Source: Hexactinellida sp. DTS-2022 (lineage: Eukaryota; Porifera; Hexactinellida). Taken from it: 64,000 nt of DNA. The notes beneath the pieces were generated by a model. That model worked only from the letters and a program-made list of their open reading frames with translations, was not told where the DNA came from and searched no databases. Location: contig JAPNXP010000015.1 in the NCBI GenBank assembly GCA_028753945.1, positions 496,001-560,000 of the forward strand, given 5' to 3'. The position numbers and the translations under genes are program-made. Shown piece by piece: positions 1 through 9,335 of the stretch; the first letter of the stretch is position 1, and every line of letters begins with the position of its first letter.

Positions 1-3000
1 TGTCCACCATTCCATGGTAACCAGGTTACCGAACCACTGGTGTGCCAGCTCGTGTGCCACCACCAGAGCCACGCGGCGCTTGGTCATTAGGGAGGACTGA
101 TGTGGGTCGATAAGAAGGAGTCTCTCTCGATAGGTCACGAGTCCCCAGTTCTCCATCGCCCCTGCCGCGAAATCTGCTATGGCTATAAGGTCCATCTTAA
201 CCAGGGGGTATGGTATGTCGAAGTACTCTCTGAAGAATGCCAGGGCCTTGACAGATACCTCCAGGGCCCATCTGCCCTGCTCCCTCTTCCCGAGCGGCGT
301 GTACACTCTGTGGAGCACCCCGTACTTGTCGTGCTCCTCTACAAACTCGAACTCACCTACAGTGTTGGGCAACCATGGATACTGTATGTGACATGTCGTA
401 TTAAGCTGATAGTATTGATAAAGCTTAACTGCACACCATATACAGTAGAACCTCGTTAGTATGGACTGCCAAAATGCGTTCGCCTTATCCGAAATTAGTA
501 ATAAACTAATAACTTATATTAATGTTACAATGGTTTAATAATAGTTACAATGTGTATTAATAATACACAAGTTTACTAATTATCAGCTAGTTTAGGTATT
601 TCTATTTGGGAATCCTTATATAGAGTTGAGCTTCGTAGAGTTCAGATTTTTTCCCATACTAAAAGCCCAGGCTTACTTTCTAAAGGTCAATTTCAAACTC
701 TGGAAAAAAACTGACCTTTCTCAGTGCATGAATACACATAGTGAAAAACTGAACTCTACAAAGCTCAGCTCTATATAAGTAATTTCTTTCTATATTTATG
801 ATCTCTCCAAGCTAAACAAAAGTCCTGTTGTTGTCCAAAAGTAGTCAATAAATATGCGTTTCAATTTAATATTCGTCCAAACGAATATTCATTTCGAAAC
901 GAATATTCGTTCAATCATTTCGAACGAATATTTGGTATATTCGTTTCAGCCCTATATATGTTAGAGTTAAAACGTATAATCAGTTATTATCTATAAGAGG
1001 TAACTTATATGTAGATCGTCTATTTCTAGACCAGGTTTTCTTAAATAATATACATTATTACCCATACATTGCCGGCGCCACGTATTATGAGGTGTGGGTG
1101 TAGTGGGTGTCCACTGTATAGTCTAGTGCAGAGGTTCCCAACCTGGGAGGAATTCCTCCCTGGGGAGGAATTTGGCCATCCTTGGGGAGGAATTCGACAT
1201 AGGTGTACTTTTAAATATTAATGAAATTTTCTGGATTGCTTTGTCTCACTGAATGATTTAATCACTGAGTAATAAAAATTACCTAGTATTAATAATATTG
1301 ACAATTCTCATTGACAGTATTATATGTATTTCACTTAGTTTTTCAGTTATTTCAATACCAAAATTCTACATTGTAGTGCTGGGGGGAATTATAGCAAAAA
1401 TATAGGTTAGGGGGGTAATATCGTGAAATTTTTTGGAAAAGGTTGGGAACCACTGGTCTAGTGGGTGTCACTGTCCAAGCACCGCTTCATTTCCTTGAGG
1501 CAGTGTGTGTCCGGACACCCAGGACACCGGCCCTGCCATAAAAAGCAGGGCAAGTGGTCTACAGAATTTATAAGACGGCTACAAATTTTTGGCTTATTTG
1601 TATGGGCTTTTATAGACCGTCAAAAAAGAGTAAAAAAAAAAGAGCATCCGTAAGGATGCTCTTTTTTTTTTAAAACATGTTTTTTTTAAAACATGTTTTT
1701 TTTAAAACATGTTTTTTTTAAAACATGTTTTTTTTAAAACATGTTTTTTTTAAAACATGTTTTTTTTAAAACATGTTTTTTTTAAAACATGTTTTTTTTA
1801 AAACATGTTTTTTTTAAAACATGTTTTTTTTAAAACATGTTTTTTTTAAAACATGTTTTTTTTAAAACATGTTTTTTTTAAAACATGTTTTTTTTAAAAC
1901 ATGTTTTTTTTAAAACATGTTTTTTTTAAAACATGTTTTTTTTAAAACATGTTTTTTTTAAAACATGTTTTTTTTAAAACATGTTTTTTTTAAAACATGT
2001 TTTTTTTAAAACATGTTTTTTTTAAAACATGTTTTTTTTAAAACATGTTTTTTTTAAAACATGTTTTTTTTAAAACATGTTTTTTTTAAAACATGTTTTT
2101 TTTAAAACATGTTTTTTTTAAAACATGTTTTTTTTAAAACATGTTTTTTTTAAAACATGTTTTTTTTAAAACATGTTTTTTTTAAAACATGTTTTTTTTA
2201 AAACATGTTTTTTTTAAAACATGTTTTTTTTAAAACATGTTTTTTTTAAAACATGTTTTTTTTAAAACATGTTTTTTTTAAAACATGTTTTTTTTAAAAC
2301 ATGTTTTTTTTAAAACATGTTTTTTTTAAAACATGTTTTTTTTAAAACATGTTTTTTTTAAAACATGTTTTTTTTAAAACATGTTTTTTTTAAAACATGT
2401 TTTTTTTAAAACATGTTTTTTTTAAAACATGTTTTTTTTAAAACATGTTTTTTTTAAAACATGTTTTTTTTAAAACATGTTTTTTTTAAAACATGTTTTT
2501 TTTAAAACATGTTTTTTTTAAAACATGTTTTTTTTAAAACATGTTTTTTTTAAAACATGTTTTTTTTAAAACATGTTTTTTTTAAAACATGTTTTTTTTA
2601 AAACATGTTTTTTTTAAAACATGTTTTTTTTAAAACATGTTTTTTTTAAAACATGTTTTTTTTAAAACATGTTTTTTTTAAAACATGTTTTTTTTAAAAC
2701 ATGTTTTTTTTAAAACATGTTTTTTTTAAAACATGTTTTTTTTAAAACATGTTTTTTTTAAAACATGTTTTTTTTAAAACATGTTTTTTTTAAAACATGT
2801 TTTTTTTAAAACATGTTTTTTTTAAAACGTTTTTTTTAAAACATGTTTTTTTTAAAACATGTTTTTTTTAAAACATGTTTTTTTTAAAACATGTTTTTTT
2901 TAAAACATGTTTTTTTTAAAACATGTTTTTTTTAAAACATGTTTTTTTTAAAACATGTTTTTTTTAAAACATGTTTTTTTTAAAACATGTTTTTTTTAAA

Positions 3001-5196
3001 ACATGTTTTTTTTAAAACATGTTTTTTTTAAAACATGTTTTTTTTAAAACATGTTTTTTTTAAAACATGTTTTTTTTAGAGATATCTTATATGTAGACCG
3101 TCTAGAAATAGACCAGGTTTTATTCCCTATACATTAGTATTACCCATAAAAAGCAGGGCAAGTGGTCTACAGAATTTATAGACGGTCTACAAATTTTTGG
3201 CTTATTTGTATGGGCTTTTATAGACCGTCTATTTCTAGACGGTCTACATATAAGGATGCTCTTTTTAAAACATGTTTTTTTTAAAACATGTTTTTTTTAA
3301 ACAAAGTTAACCAGTGTCATTTGTTTGGAAAGGCTCTGAGGGACTGAAATAGTGTTCCTGTTGCAGTGTATATGCACTTTTGGTGTATATGCACTTTATG
3401 AACTATATTGGCTACAAGTGTACATATGTTACGGAAGATGTTGGCGATTGGAAGATGTTGGCGTTTAGCCAACATCTTCCAATCGCCAACATCTTCCGTA
3501 ACATATACACCAGTGTACACGCACTTTTGCTTGTTTTTTGTGTCAATGGGTGCTTATTAATTTTAATTAAGTATTGTGAATTCGTGTGTATCTAAGTTAT
3601 GATATAACATTGATTCTGAAATTGTACATATATTCCCTCGATGTAATAAAGCTAGTATTATACATACGTATGTTATTATGACATACGGCGCGCGTAAATT
3701 ACTTTGATAAAATTGCAATCGATTAGATTTTCACACGTGCAATTGTAGGATGCATTGCTGGGAATATAATTAGAATTAACTTCAAAGAATTTGTGTTTAT
3801 TGAAATGCATTGCAGATTATAATTGTTATCTTATCAATTAGAATCAAATGTTATACAGTCGAAACCGGTTTATTCTAAACAATTCATTTCATGGAAATAA
3901 AGTAAGAAAAATCCGATAGTTAGAATAAACCGATTGAAGATAAAACAAAATTGGAATTTCTTACACATTTAGAATAAATAGAAAACGATTAGTTACAAAA
4001 AACTGGGATTAGAAAAACCTGTTTCGACTGAATCATAACTAGATAAGATACACAGGAATTCACAATACTTATTTAAAATTAATAAGCACCCATTGACATA
4101 AAATATAAGCAAAAGTGCGTGTACACTGGTGTATATACACTTGTAGCCAATATAGTTCATAAAGTGCATGTGCACTGGTGTACATGCATGTACACTGCAA
4201 CATTCCTACTAACGAGGTTCTAATGTATAAAAGTTGTGATTGCACCCATTGCTTACCGACGATAAATGCCAGAAGGTATGTAGACATGACTGGGGTCCTC
4301 TCGAACAGGATTTCCCGCTTCTCTCCCAAATCCTTAGCCGACTTCTCTGGCATGTTAGAGAGGGCAGTTCGGCCCTTAGGGACACAGAGTGTGACGTCAA
4401 AAGTGGCCTTAAGGGCCGGCTCGTCCCAGCAGGGGAGAGCTCTTCGGGCGTCCGTCGGTTCGAACTGAGTGACGGCTGCGATCCGCTCCTCGCCAGAGGG
4501 AGTCGTGTACTTAGATCTAAATATAGAATATATATGTATACTGGACAGTCGAAACCGGTTATTTTATAACTAATCGGTTTTTCTAACTATCGGATTTTTC
4601 TTTCTTTATTTCTATGTAAAGAATTGGTTAGAAAAAACCGGTTTCGACTGTACATATACAATCTAGACAGATCAGTAAATTATCATCAAAGCAGAGGAAA
4701 TTCATTCTAACGACATTTGTAGTCTATCTATTAATACTATATAGAGATTGTTAGAGAGTTGAGGAGTTTTTATTTCGCATTTACTATACCTGTCCTATTT
4801 ACGGAGGTACATACTACATATACAATCTATACAGTACACTATGTACCTGTAGAACCCCTTCATGAGTCCGTTTAGGTTCCCGGTATACTCAAGAGTTAGA
4901 GTTCCCTCTCCCACAGCTAGCTGCTGGGGGAACACGGCGCTTATCGTCTCGGCCGTCTCGTCGTACTCCACCGCGCCCGCCTGGGCGACACCTCCACTCC
5001 TGAAGTGGCACGCTGCCACTTTAATGTCCACCGAATTCAAAACAATCTTATCTGTCTGCTCCTTGACCGTCACAACAACGGATAGCTTCCCTTGGAATGT
5101 TAGCGCGCTTAGGTCCGGAGTTATGTACAATTCGTAGTGTTTGGGCGCCACTTTAGTGGGCAGTCGCTGGAAGGGCTTCTTCTCTACCGCAGCCAT
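1..5196 (-). CDS. NPEPPS: Puromycin-sensitive aminopeptidase (M1 family), 5' part, gene runs off the window
   Basis: M1 zinc aminopeptidase that trims N-terminal residues from cytosolic peptides. Three exons are seen: 5196-4847 (start MAAVEKKPFQRLP), 4516-4257 and 356-1, the last cut by the window edge. Donors read GTACAT and GTAAGC, acceptors TTTAG and TGTAG, and phases (2, then 1) join cleanly. Exon 1 ends in GLMKGFYR and exon 2 starts SKYTTPSGEE. Exon 2 carries the PVMSTYLLAFIVG stretch. Exon 3 carries the exopeptidase motif GAMENWG and the zinc motif HELAHQWFGNLVTMEWW, with both histidines and the following glutamate present. Order and spacing match human NPEPPS closely. Intron 2 (357-4256) is inflated by satellite DNA, a hAT element and small palindromic transposons; intron 1 (4517-4846) also holds a small transposon. 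The 3' two thirds of the gene lie outside the window. Confidence 0.95.
443..540 (+). mobile_element. Left end of a TA-flanked palindromic MITE (CAGTAGAACCTCGTTAGTA family)
   Basis: After TA at 441-442 the sequence starts CAGTAGAACCTCGTTAGTA and continues with a stretch also seen in the complete copy at 8381-8557 (AATGCGTTCGCCTTATCCG). No matching right end is visible, so this is a truncated copy. The ends resemble pogo/Tigger-type terminal repeats. Confidence 0.6.
615..779. mobile_element. Palindromic MITE-like element, 165 bp
   Basis: The left end CTTATATAGAGTTGAGCTTC and the right end form an inverted repeat of about 35 bp with a few mismatches, extending through GTAGAGTTCAG. There is no coding capacity. 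The target duplication is ambiguous (TA or TATA), so the superfamily is not assigned. Confidence 0.6.
868..955. repeat. ATTCGT-rich repeat, possible terminal remnant of a hAT element
   Basis: The motif CGAATATTCGTT/TTCGAACGAATATT recurs here in both orientations and the block ends TTTCAGCCCTA. On the other strand that reads TAGGGCTGAAA, similar in style to the hAT terminus TAGGGCATTAG at 11941. No opposite end was found. Confidence 0.4.
1129..1455. mobile_element. hAT-type non-autonomous element, 327 bp, exact 8-bp TSD
   Basis: The terminal inverted repeats are CAGAGGTTCCCAACC and, at the right end read on the other strand, CAGTGGTTCCCAACC (one mismatch). They are flanked by the exact 8-bp target duplication GTCTAGTG at 1121-1128 and 1456-1463. 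Both TSD length and terminus style (CAGTGGTTCCCAACC-like) are typical of hAT transposons. There is no transposase frame. GGGAGGAATT repeats occur near the left end. Confidence 0.93.
1632..1671. repeat. Perfect A/T-flanked hairpin at the satellite border
   Basis: AGAGCATCC, loop GTAA, GGATGCTCT, extended by an A-run on the left and a T-run on the right, gives an 18-bp stem. It resembles a bacterial terminator but lies in a eukaryotic intron. It marks the junction between the palindromic module and the satellite. Confidence 0.6.
1662..3078. repeat. 16-bp satellite array (GTTTTTTTTAAAACAT), about 88 units
   Basis: Almost perfectly homogeneous tandem repeat: 8 T, 4 A, then CATG, giving the 12-bp palindrome AAAACATGTTTT in every unit. 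The only variant noticed is near 2829, where a unit lost AT. It lies in intron 2 of the aminopeptidase gene. The homogeneity points to recent expansion. Confidence 0.97.
3340..3605 (+). repeat. Repeat copy carrying a perfect 75-bp hairpin (3428-3502)
   Basis: Homologous, in opposite orientation, to 4034-4218. Shared stretches include CTTTATGAACTATATTGGCT and GGGTGCTTATTAATTTTAA. Relative to the other copy this one has an extra segment at 3424-3506: a 35-bp stem starting GTTACGGAAGATGTTGGCG, a 5-nt loop GTTTA, and the exact reverse complement. The pairing extends another 4 bp (ATAT) on each side. Confidence 0.85.
3855..4030. mobile_element. TA-flanked MITE, CAGTCGAAACCGGTTT family
   Basis: Starts CAGTCGAAACCGGTTTATTC after TA and ends CCTGTTTCGACTG. 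Internal AGAATAAACCG and TTGGAATTTCTTACA stretches recur in the copy at 25659-25823. No coding capacity; terminus style is pogo/Tc1-mariner-like. Confidence 0.8.
4034..4218 (-). repeat. Inverted copy of the 3340-3605 repeat without the hairpin
   Basis: Read on the minus strand it matches 3340-3605 on both sides of the hairpin, but has only GTGTATATACACC where the other copy carries the 80-odd base palindrome. It therefore looks like an empty site. Its outer end also contains an AACCTCGTTAGTAGGAA terminus of the 443/8381 MITE family. Confidence 0.75.
4546..4650. mobile_element. TA-flanked MITE, CAGTCGAAACCGGTT family, 105 bp
   Basis: Left end CAGTCGAAACCGGTT and right end AACCGGTTTCGACTG are inverted repeats; TA follows on the right. 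Lies in intron 1 of the aminopeptidase gene. Confidence 0.8.
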
Positions 5197-5253
5197 TAAC
5201 TAATTGTTATAGTTCCTATTGGAACCGAGTAGTAATGGGACATCCACAGGGTA

Positions 5254-5321
5254 CAGTAGATGCCGGATATAAGAACATTATATGCAGTTCCCGACGATGT
5301 TCTTATAACCGGCATCCACTG
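5254..5321. mobile_element. TA-flanked MITE, CAGTAGATGCCGG family, 68 bp
   Basis: CAGTAGATGCCGGATATAAG and its inverted partner CCGGCATCCACTG are flanked by TA on both sides. It sits in the 379-bp divergent spacer between the aminopeptidase and the HAD phosphatase, so it may be transcribed or lie within promoter DNA. Related copies: 10732-10892, 22391-22562, 49036-49104. Confidence 0.85.
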
Positions 5322-5575
5322 TACCGATTAAATTAAACGGTTTAATTTATATCCGAAAATAGTTGGTAATCAGTATTTTCGGGACTTGTTGTTTCCTGGT
5401 TATTATTTTCTCATTTATCGGACTCGACTAGTATGGAGAATTCACTGGATATAAGCTTGTATTTTGAAATCAATACTCTCTATTATGCACATAACTGCAT
5501 AATATTTCCATAATTAACATTCCATGTATAACCAGGAATTTGATCCTGTACTTATCTGAGTGCTATTAGGTAGGA

Positions 5576-6460
5576 ATGGAGCTCGTGAGTGGGGCTAGCT
5601 GGGATCAGCTGATCCGGACTAACGACACGTTCCTATTCGACTGCGACGGGGTCCTGTGGCGGGGCGAAACAGCTGTTCCGGGAGGTGTCGAGGCCATACA
5701 ACTGCTGAAAGCGCGAAATAAGAGAATATACTTTGTTACTAATAATAGCACCAAATCCCGCCTGGAATATATGGATAAGTTCAGAAGGCTGGGCTACCCA
5801 ATAGAATTCGAGCAAATTATATGCACGGCCTTCGCAACGGCATACTACATGAGGAATGTTATCAAATTCCAGGGCAAGGCTTATTTGCTGGGGCGGCCTG
5901 GCTTCAAGAAGGAAATGAATGAAATCGGAATTCACACCTCCGAGGTGGGTCCGGATCTCACCTCCGGGGATCTGAAAGAATGGGCTCACATTCCTTTGGA
6001 CCCGGATATCACTGGGGTGGTTGTCGGGTTCGACGAGTACTTCAATTACAAGAAACTGACTCTCGCAACCACCTACCTTTCGGACCCGAAGTGTCTATTT
6101 ATAGCCACTAACGAGGACAACATGCTCCCTACCGAATCACAGGTTGTCCTGCCCGGAAGTGGCAGCCTGTTGGCAGCTGTTAAGTACGCCTCTCAAAGAG
6201 AGCCACTTGTGATAGGCAAGCCGCACGCGCCCATATTCCAGTGCCTAGAGAGCATAACGGATATAGACAGGGCCAGGACAGTAATGGTGGGAGACAAGCT
6301 GGCTACGGACATCGCGTTTGGGAACAGAAATGGAATTAAGACGGTGCTCACTCTCTCGGGGGTGACGAGCAGAGAACAGCTGATCGCAGAGCTGGATAAA
6401 CACCAATCAGATTGCAGACCTGATTTCTATACAGACTCCGTAATCACACTTACTAGCTAG
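5576..6460 (+). CDS. PGP: HAD-family phosphatase, PGP/PDXP (phosphoglycolate phosphatase) type
   Basis: Cytosolic Mg-dependent phosphatase of the HAD-IIA class with C2 cap; the family hydrolyses phosphoglycolate, glycerol-3-phosphate or pyridoxal phosphate. 294 residues, single exon; human PGP is 321. All four HAD motifs are visible: DCDG (22-25, with nucleophile Asp and acid/base Asp), VTNNST (54-59), Lys215 in IGKPHAP, and GDKLATD (239-245). The ATG at 5576 is the first in frame and gives the normal spacing to motif I. Divergent from the aminopeptidase and convergent with the NAA10-type gene, whose stop lies about 65 bp away. Whether it is closer to PGP or to PDXP cannot be decided by eye. 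Confidence 0.93.
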   Translation: MELVSGASWDQLIRTNDTFLFDCDGVLWRGETAVPGGVEAIQLLKARNKRIYFVTNNSTKSRLEYMDKFRRLGYPIEFEQIICTAFATAYYMRNVIKFQGKAYLLGRPGFKKEMNEIGIHTSEVGPDLTSGDLKEWAHIPLDPDITGVVVGFDEYFNYKKLTLATTYLSDPKCLFIATNEDNMLPTESQVVLPGSGSLLAAVKYASQREPLVIGKPHAPIFQCLESITDIDRARTVMVGDKLATDIAFGNRNGIKTVLTLSGVTSREQLIAELDKHQSDCRPDFYTDSVITLTS

Positions 6461-6525
6461 AAATATAATAGGCCAGGCATTATACATAGTCAATCATTCT
6501 ATAGCAATTATTCTAATTAATGATT

Positions 6526-7107
6526 CTATTTATCTGTTTCTGTCTCTGCCAGGTCAGCTGGCCCCCCACACGCCCCATCCAGCGACACCTGTTCCAACTG
6601 CTGCGTAACCTTGGTAACAGATATATCTTTCTCGGTTCTGCGTTTCCACGGTTTCAGGTCTTTCCGCATGGCATAGGCGTCCTCTCCGTCCGCGTAGTAC
6701 TTGGGCTCGATCCCTGTCGTTTGGAACCCCAGGCTCTTAACGTATAACTGCAGCGCGGCCCGGTTGCTGCGTCGCACGTGCAGCGAGCAGAACTCGGCTC
6801 CGAAGTTGTCCACCATGGCCTGTGAGGTCTGGTCCATCAGTTTACGGGCCAGGCCGAGTCGCCTGTAGGTGCGACGCGTGGCGAGTGACGTGATGTGTCC
6901 GTGGGGCGGGTCGTCCGACTCCTCTTCCATCTTACCGAGCACGTAGCCGATAATCTTACCGCTTTCGTCCTCCGCGACGTAGGATAGCTGGGGCCACGAG
7001 AGTCCATGGTACAGGTAGTACTTAAGCTGGTAGTTCTCGGGCAGGCACAGCTGGTTGCAGTGCTGCATGTTGATCATGTCGTCAACGGTACAACTACGGA
7101 TATTCAT
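6526..7107 (-). CDS. NAA10: N-alpha-acetyltransferase 10 type (NatA catalytic subunit)
   Basis: Catalytic subunit of the ribosome-associated NatA complex, which acetylates N-termini after Met removal. 193 residues, one exon. The start MNIRS at 7107 is chosen because human NAA10/11 starts MNIRNARPEDL; the frame is open further upstream to 7191, but those 28 codons have no counterpart. Near-identical stretches to the family are [42 protein letters not shown] and [14 protein letters not shown]. The acetyl-CoA loop is RRLGLA (82-87). The C-terminal tail from about 155 is divergent, acidic and low complexity, as in other family members. Confidence 0.96.
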   Translation of the reverse strand: MNIRSCTVDDMINMQHCNQLCLPENYQLKYYLYHGLSWPQLSYVAEDESGKIIGYVLGKMEEESDDPPHGHITSLATRRTYRRLGLARKLMDQTSQAMVDNFGAEFCSLHVRRSNRAALQLYVKSLGFQTTGIEPKYYADGEDAYAMRKDLKPWKRRTEKDISVTKVTQQLEQVSLDGACGGPADLAETETDK

Positions 7108-7370
7108 GCTACCGGCTATAGTTAGTGCGTTTAGCCTTATTAGGGGTGGTCTTATGGGATAATTATAGACAGGTCTGTTTATTGTGAACACTTTATATTA
7201 TGAACAAGCCCTATGGTCCCAATTTAACAACTTACATAGGGTTTGTATTAAGTTGAGTTCGCTTATTATGAAGTCTCTCTATTATGAACAAAAGATTAGA
7301 TATTGTTAGTTGACAGAAGTGACAGCAAGTGAATAAATTGGATTAATTAAGGGAATTAGTTGTAGAGCCG
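7108..7370. other. Intergenic spacer with a degenerate inverted repeat
   Basis: Between two minus-strand genes. About 7166-7290 contains repeated TTATTATGAA(C/G) and TATTATGAACA segments in a loosely palindromic layout, possibly a decayed MITE; ends are not clear enough to call. Confidence 0.3.
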
Positions 7371-8931
7371 TTAGTCTTCATCTTCCGAGAAATCGTCAGT
7401 TTGTTGTTGTTGTTGTTGTTTGTGTTGTTCGATCAGATTATCGATTTTGGATTTCTGCGCGATAACTTTAGCAGATCTCTCCTCCAGTTCTTTCAGTCGC
7501 TGGGTTATCTCCTCAACCTGGCCGGCCGTTACACCTACGTTCCTATTTTTCTTGCTCAGCTCGATACTCTGTCTCCGCTTGCGACGGTCCCTGAACTCCT
7601 TCGGGGAATCACCATGGATATTCTCAACTGCATTCGACATTTTCTCGAGTTTCTTGTATTTGTCTTCTTTCAAACGTTTCCATTTTTCCGCCACGTCCGA
7701 TTCGGACTCGCTGCTTGTTCCAAACGCGTCGCTTTCGTCGCTGGACTCGTCTGTCTCGGGTTTCCGTCCCTTTTGGGACAACAGCTTTAGCATCGCCATT
7801 TCGGTCAGTTTATCTTTGGTATCCGAGAGCATCGCTCCTTTCGGGAGACTAACCTTTCCCGACTTCTTTCCGCTGAGAACAGAGATGTCCTTAAGCATCT
7901 TATCTTTCTCTAGTTTCAGTTGCTCCATTTGGCTGCGCATGCGTTTCATGTCGCCCCCCTTTCCCGCGGTGAGCTCGCCGCGCGGCTTTTCTCGCAGCAG
8001 GGTCTTCAGCTGCACCAGGTCCGCTAGGCTCTTCCTGGGAGCCTCCCCCTGCGGACAGGGGTACGCGCGTCGGTACCTCTCGTAGACGTTCCGCCGGTGC
8101 GCCGGTATCACAGCTGGCCCCTGCTCCCGCCTCCGCCGCGCCCCCTCCGGGTCCAGATGCACCCCCGTCCCCCTGTAGAGCTCGTAGTAGTCCTTGAGCC
8201 GCTCGTTAGCCCTCTCTAGGTCGGCTATCATGTCCTCGAATGCTTTCGTCTCGTGCCGCTTGTCCGCTATCCGGGCGCGGTAGATGTGCTCCTTTCTGTG
8301 CACCTGTTCCCGCAGGCTCAGTCCGTGCTCTCTCAGCTAGCAACATATGTTAGTGTTAGCGCAGATATAATCAGATACTACAGTGCAACCTCATTAGTAG
8401 GAACACCAGGGGACCGTCAAATGCGTTCGCCTTATCCGGAATTCGTAATAACCAATATCATTTGTATTATAAATGTTTGAAGGGGGATTGAAATAGTGTT
8501 CGTATTAACCGGAATTTCGATTTTTAACCGTGTTTTCCTACTAATGAAGTTCTACTGTATATTCATTAATAAATAAAAACACTAGCCTTTCAATACAAAT
8601 GATATTGGTTATTACGAATGTCGTATAAGGAGTACACATATTGACGTTCCCCTGTTATTCCCACTAACGAGGTTGCACTGTGTATCGCACTGTATATTGC
8701 AGTGTGTATGCTCACCCGTTTGTTCTGTCGCATGAGATGCCTCACGATATCCATATCGTCGTCGGTGGGTGCGGACACGAGGGAGTCTGTTATGGCGCAG
8801 TCTATGTCCTGCTGGAGTCTCAACAGGTGTCTCCTGCGGTCCGATTCGCTGGACACCGGATACCGCCCCCCCTCCTGGGAGTCCAGGTCCCGTAGCATGG
8901 CCCGGGACTGTATTCTCTGCCAATCCGCCAT
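7371..8931 (-). CDS. Coiled-coil protein, family not recognised
   Basis: Two exons: 8931-8716 (72 codons, start MADWQRIQSRAMLRDLDSQE) and 8336-7371, with donor CGG/GTGAGC, acceptor CTAG, phase 0. The product is 393 residues, highly charged and mostly helical. Exon 2 opens LREHGLSLREQVHRKEHIYR, followed by ADLERANERLKDYYELYRG, a conserved-looking PAVIPAHRRNVYERYRRAYP segment, a Lys-rich middle, an acidic DESSDESDAF/SSESESD region and a C-terminal coiled coil ending in poly-Gln and DDFSEDED. Nothing identifies a catalytic domain. It could be a cytoskeletal or ciliary coiled-coil protein, but that is a guess. The 379-bp intron holds one complete and one partial MITE. Confidence 0.75.
8381..8557. 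mobile_element. Complete TA-flanked MITE, CAGTRGAACCTCRTTAGTAGG family, 177 bp
   Basis: Starts CAGTGCAACCTCATTAGTAG and ends CTAATGAAGTTCTACTG, with TA on both sides. Inside are AACACCAGGGGACCGT and AATGCGTTCGCCTTATCCG, shared with other copies. Lies in the intron of the coiled-coil gene. Confidence 0.85.
8597..8680 (-). mobile_element. Partial inverted copy of the same MITE
   Basis: Reads in reverse ATTCGTAATAACCAATATCA to the terminus CCACTAACGAGGTTGCACTG. It forms an inverted pair with 8381-8470 inside the same intron, so the transcript could fold there. Confidence 0.75.
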
Positions 8932-8999
8932 GCTAGTTAGTGGCTATCCCAACACAACAGTATTACACACACATACAGACTAGTATATCCCAATGATAT

Positions 9000-9179
9000 A
9001 AGTGTATTATACAGCCATTTGTATTAACGCTCCTAATCCTGGTATGATCCAATTTCATACGTCTAAATCACAAATTAATGTTATGGTATAGAAGAAGATT
9101 CAAATTTTCGGGCTCCTGATTCAAATTTTCCAAAAATCATGCTCCAAAAGGAGCGTCTCGCGCTCCTGGATAATTCCTT
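9000..9179 (+). repeat. 180-bp interspersed repeat, copy 1
   Basis: Matches, in opposite orientation, 53424-53604. Shared blocks are GTGTATTATACAGCC, CCTAATCCTGGT, AAATCACAAATTAATG, TCCAAAAATCAT, CTCCAAAAGGA, CGTCTCGCGCT and GGATAATTCCTT. The boundaries agree on both sides. No terminal inverted repeat, target duplication or polymerase III box was recognised; class unknown. Confidence 0.75.
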
Positions 9180-9335
9180 TTGAGATCAGTTTAGAAATGG
9201 ACTTTATGTGATCTGTACTTGCAATATTACGTAACACACAACACAATTAATTAAAATAGCAAAGTAGTTAAGAGATCTAGGTAAGTTAGCAAACTAAGAA
9301 TAGAAGTGAGGGATTGCTTATAAGAGATTGCGATT

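Larger units (their letters stand above)
1003..3300. repeat. Composite repeat: two copies of a palindromic module, each followed by a 16-bp satellite
   Basis: The module starting CTTATATGTAGA(C/T)CGTCTA occurs at about 1003 and again at about 3092. Both copies share the stretches TAAAAAGCAGGGCAAGTGG and TTTTTGGCTTATTTGTATGG and end GGATGCTCTTTTT, after which the 16-bp satellite starts. The first copy is followed by about 88 satellite units, the second by only two. The first copy is interrupted by an insertion (about 1066-1534) that itself contains a hAT element. Everything lies in intron 2 of the aminopeptidase gene. Confidence 0.7.

Noticed and set aside
1632-1671. Rho-independent terminator
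   Set aside because: Stem plus T-run looks right, but the context is a eukaryotic intron and the T-run continues into the satellite.
1662-3078. CRISPR array
   Set aside because: Units are contiguous 16-mers with no spacers, in an intron of an animal gene; a plain satellite.
3317-3595. Open frames of 67-71 codons on both strands
   Set aside because: They read across the perfect hairpin, so both strands give similar peptides; a palindrome artefact.
4069-4353. 94-codon minus-strand frame
   Set aside because: Only its first part is aminopeptidase exon 2; past the GTAAGC donor at 4256 it runs into repeat sequence.
7371-8931. Assignment to a named ciliary or centrosomal family
   Set aside because: Only generic coiled-coil character is visible; no diagnostic motif could be recognised.
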